Assembly (NCBI RefSeq): GCF_000621665.1
Contig: NZ_JHXQ01000003.1
Coordinates: forward strand, 62,001-126,000
Source: Allorhizobium undicola ORS 992 = ATCC 700741
GTDB lineage: Bacteria > Pseudomonadota > Alphaproteobacteria > Rhizobiales > Rhizobiaceae
Direction of reading: 5' to 3'
DNA length: 64,000 nucleotides
Numbering within the stretch: the first letter of the stretch is position 1; the number at the start of each line of letters is the position of its first letter. The translations under genes were made by a program, and so were the position numbers. Positions 63,935 to 64,000 of the stretch are shown piece after piece. Under the pieces are notes generated by a model. That model was not told the origin of the DNA. It saw nothing but the letters and a program-made list of their open reading frames with translations, and ran no database searches.

Positions 63935-64000
63935 ATCTGGAGGATTTCCGTCTCTGACTGAAACCCGGAAAACCTCTTATACCAAGGGTCATTGAAAATG

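Overview
This 64 kb window is chromosomal DNA of an alphaproteobacterium of the order Rhizobiales, most likely family Brucellaceae. Two things point there. The first is the gene order: glnD-murJ-trpS; rimI-fur-plsC-miaB-phoH-ybeY-corC; lnt-HTH-metK-trmB; rpmH-rnpA-yidC. The second is about ten copies of a ~105 bp palindromic intergenic repeat that matches my memory of the Brucella Bru-RS elements. Three methyl-accepting chemotaxis proteins, an S24-type repressor and a globin-coupled sensor suggest a free-living (Ochrobactrum-like) member rather than a classical intracellular Brucella. This is inference; no database search was possible.

Layout. 0-12.6 kb: housekeeping genes on the + strand (nitrogen signalling, lipid II flippase, tRNA charging and modification, iron-sulfur delivery, Fur, ribosome maturation), with a fresh-looking 231 bp tandem duplication at the tsaB/rimI junction. 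12.6-45.2 kb: a 32.6 kb block separating corC from lnt, which are normally neighbours in rhizobia. It holds a globin-coupled chemoreceptor, def-fmt-truA, pyrD, regulators, a tRNA-Thr gene with a 4.7 kb integrated island, a flavin monooxygenase, dapE/dapD, a LOG-family protein, a chemoreceptor with a CheR-tethering tail, treZ, apaG, a fasciclin protein with an ECF sigma/anti-sigma pair, argB, a PfkB sugar kinase and rmuC. 45.2-49.6 kb: lnt, a Xre regulator, metK, trmB. 49.7-61 kb: a large Ig-repeat surface protein gene broken by one in-frame stop, an acyl-CoA:carboxylate CoA-transferase, tRNA-Arg, a sensor kinase and a chemoreceptor. 61.3-63.7 kb: rpmH-rnpA-yidC.

Most notable region. The island at 23.8-28.5 kb is bounded by a 26 bp repeat of the tRNA-Thr 3' end (one mismatch). 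It has no visible integrase, keeps only the tail of a phage/plasmid-type primase-helicase gene, and carries a compact restriction-modification module: a winged-helix/HNH endonuclease facing a D12-class adenine methyltransferase with overlapping 3' ends, followed by a RhuM-family gene. An octamer GGTTAGAC lies upstream of the nuclease gene and recurs as a perfect 16 bp palindrome just upstream of the methyltransferase gene, which suggests shared control.

Other observations: intergenic palindromic repeats that supply the stop codons of four genes; an ECF sigma/RskA-like/fasciclin triad reminiscent of mycobacterial SigK-RskA-MPT70/83; and candidate operators upstream of metK, of the nitronate monooxygenase gene and of the sigma gene.
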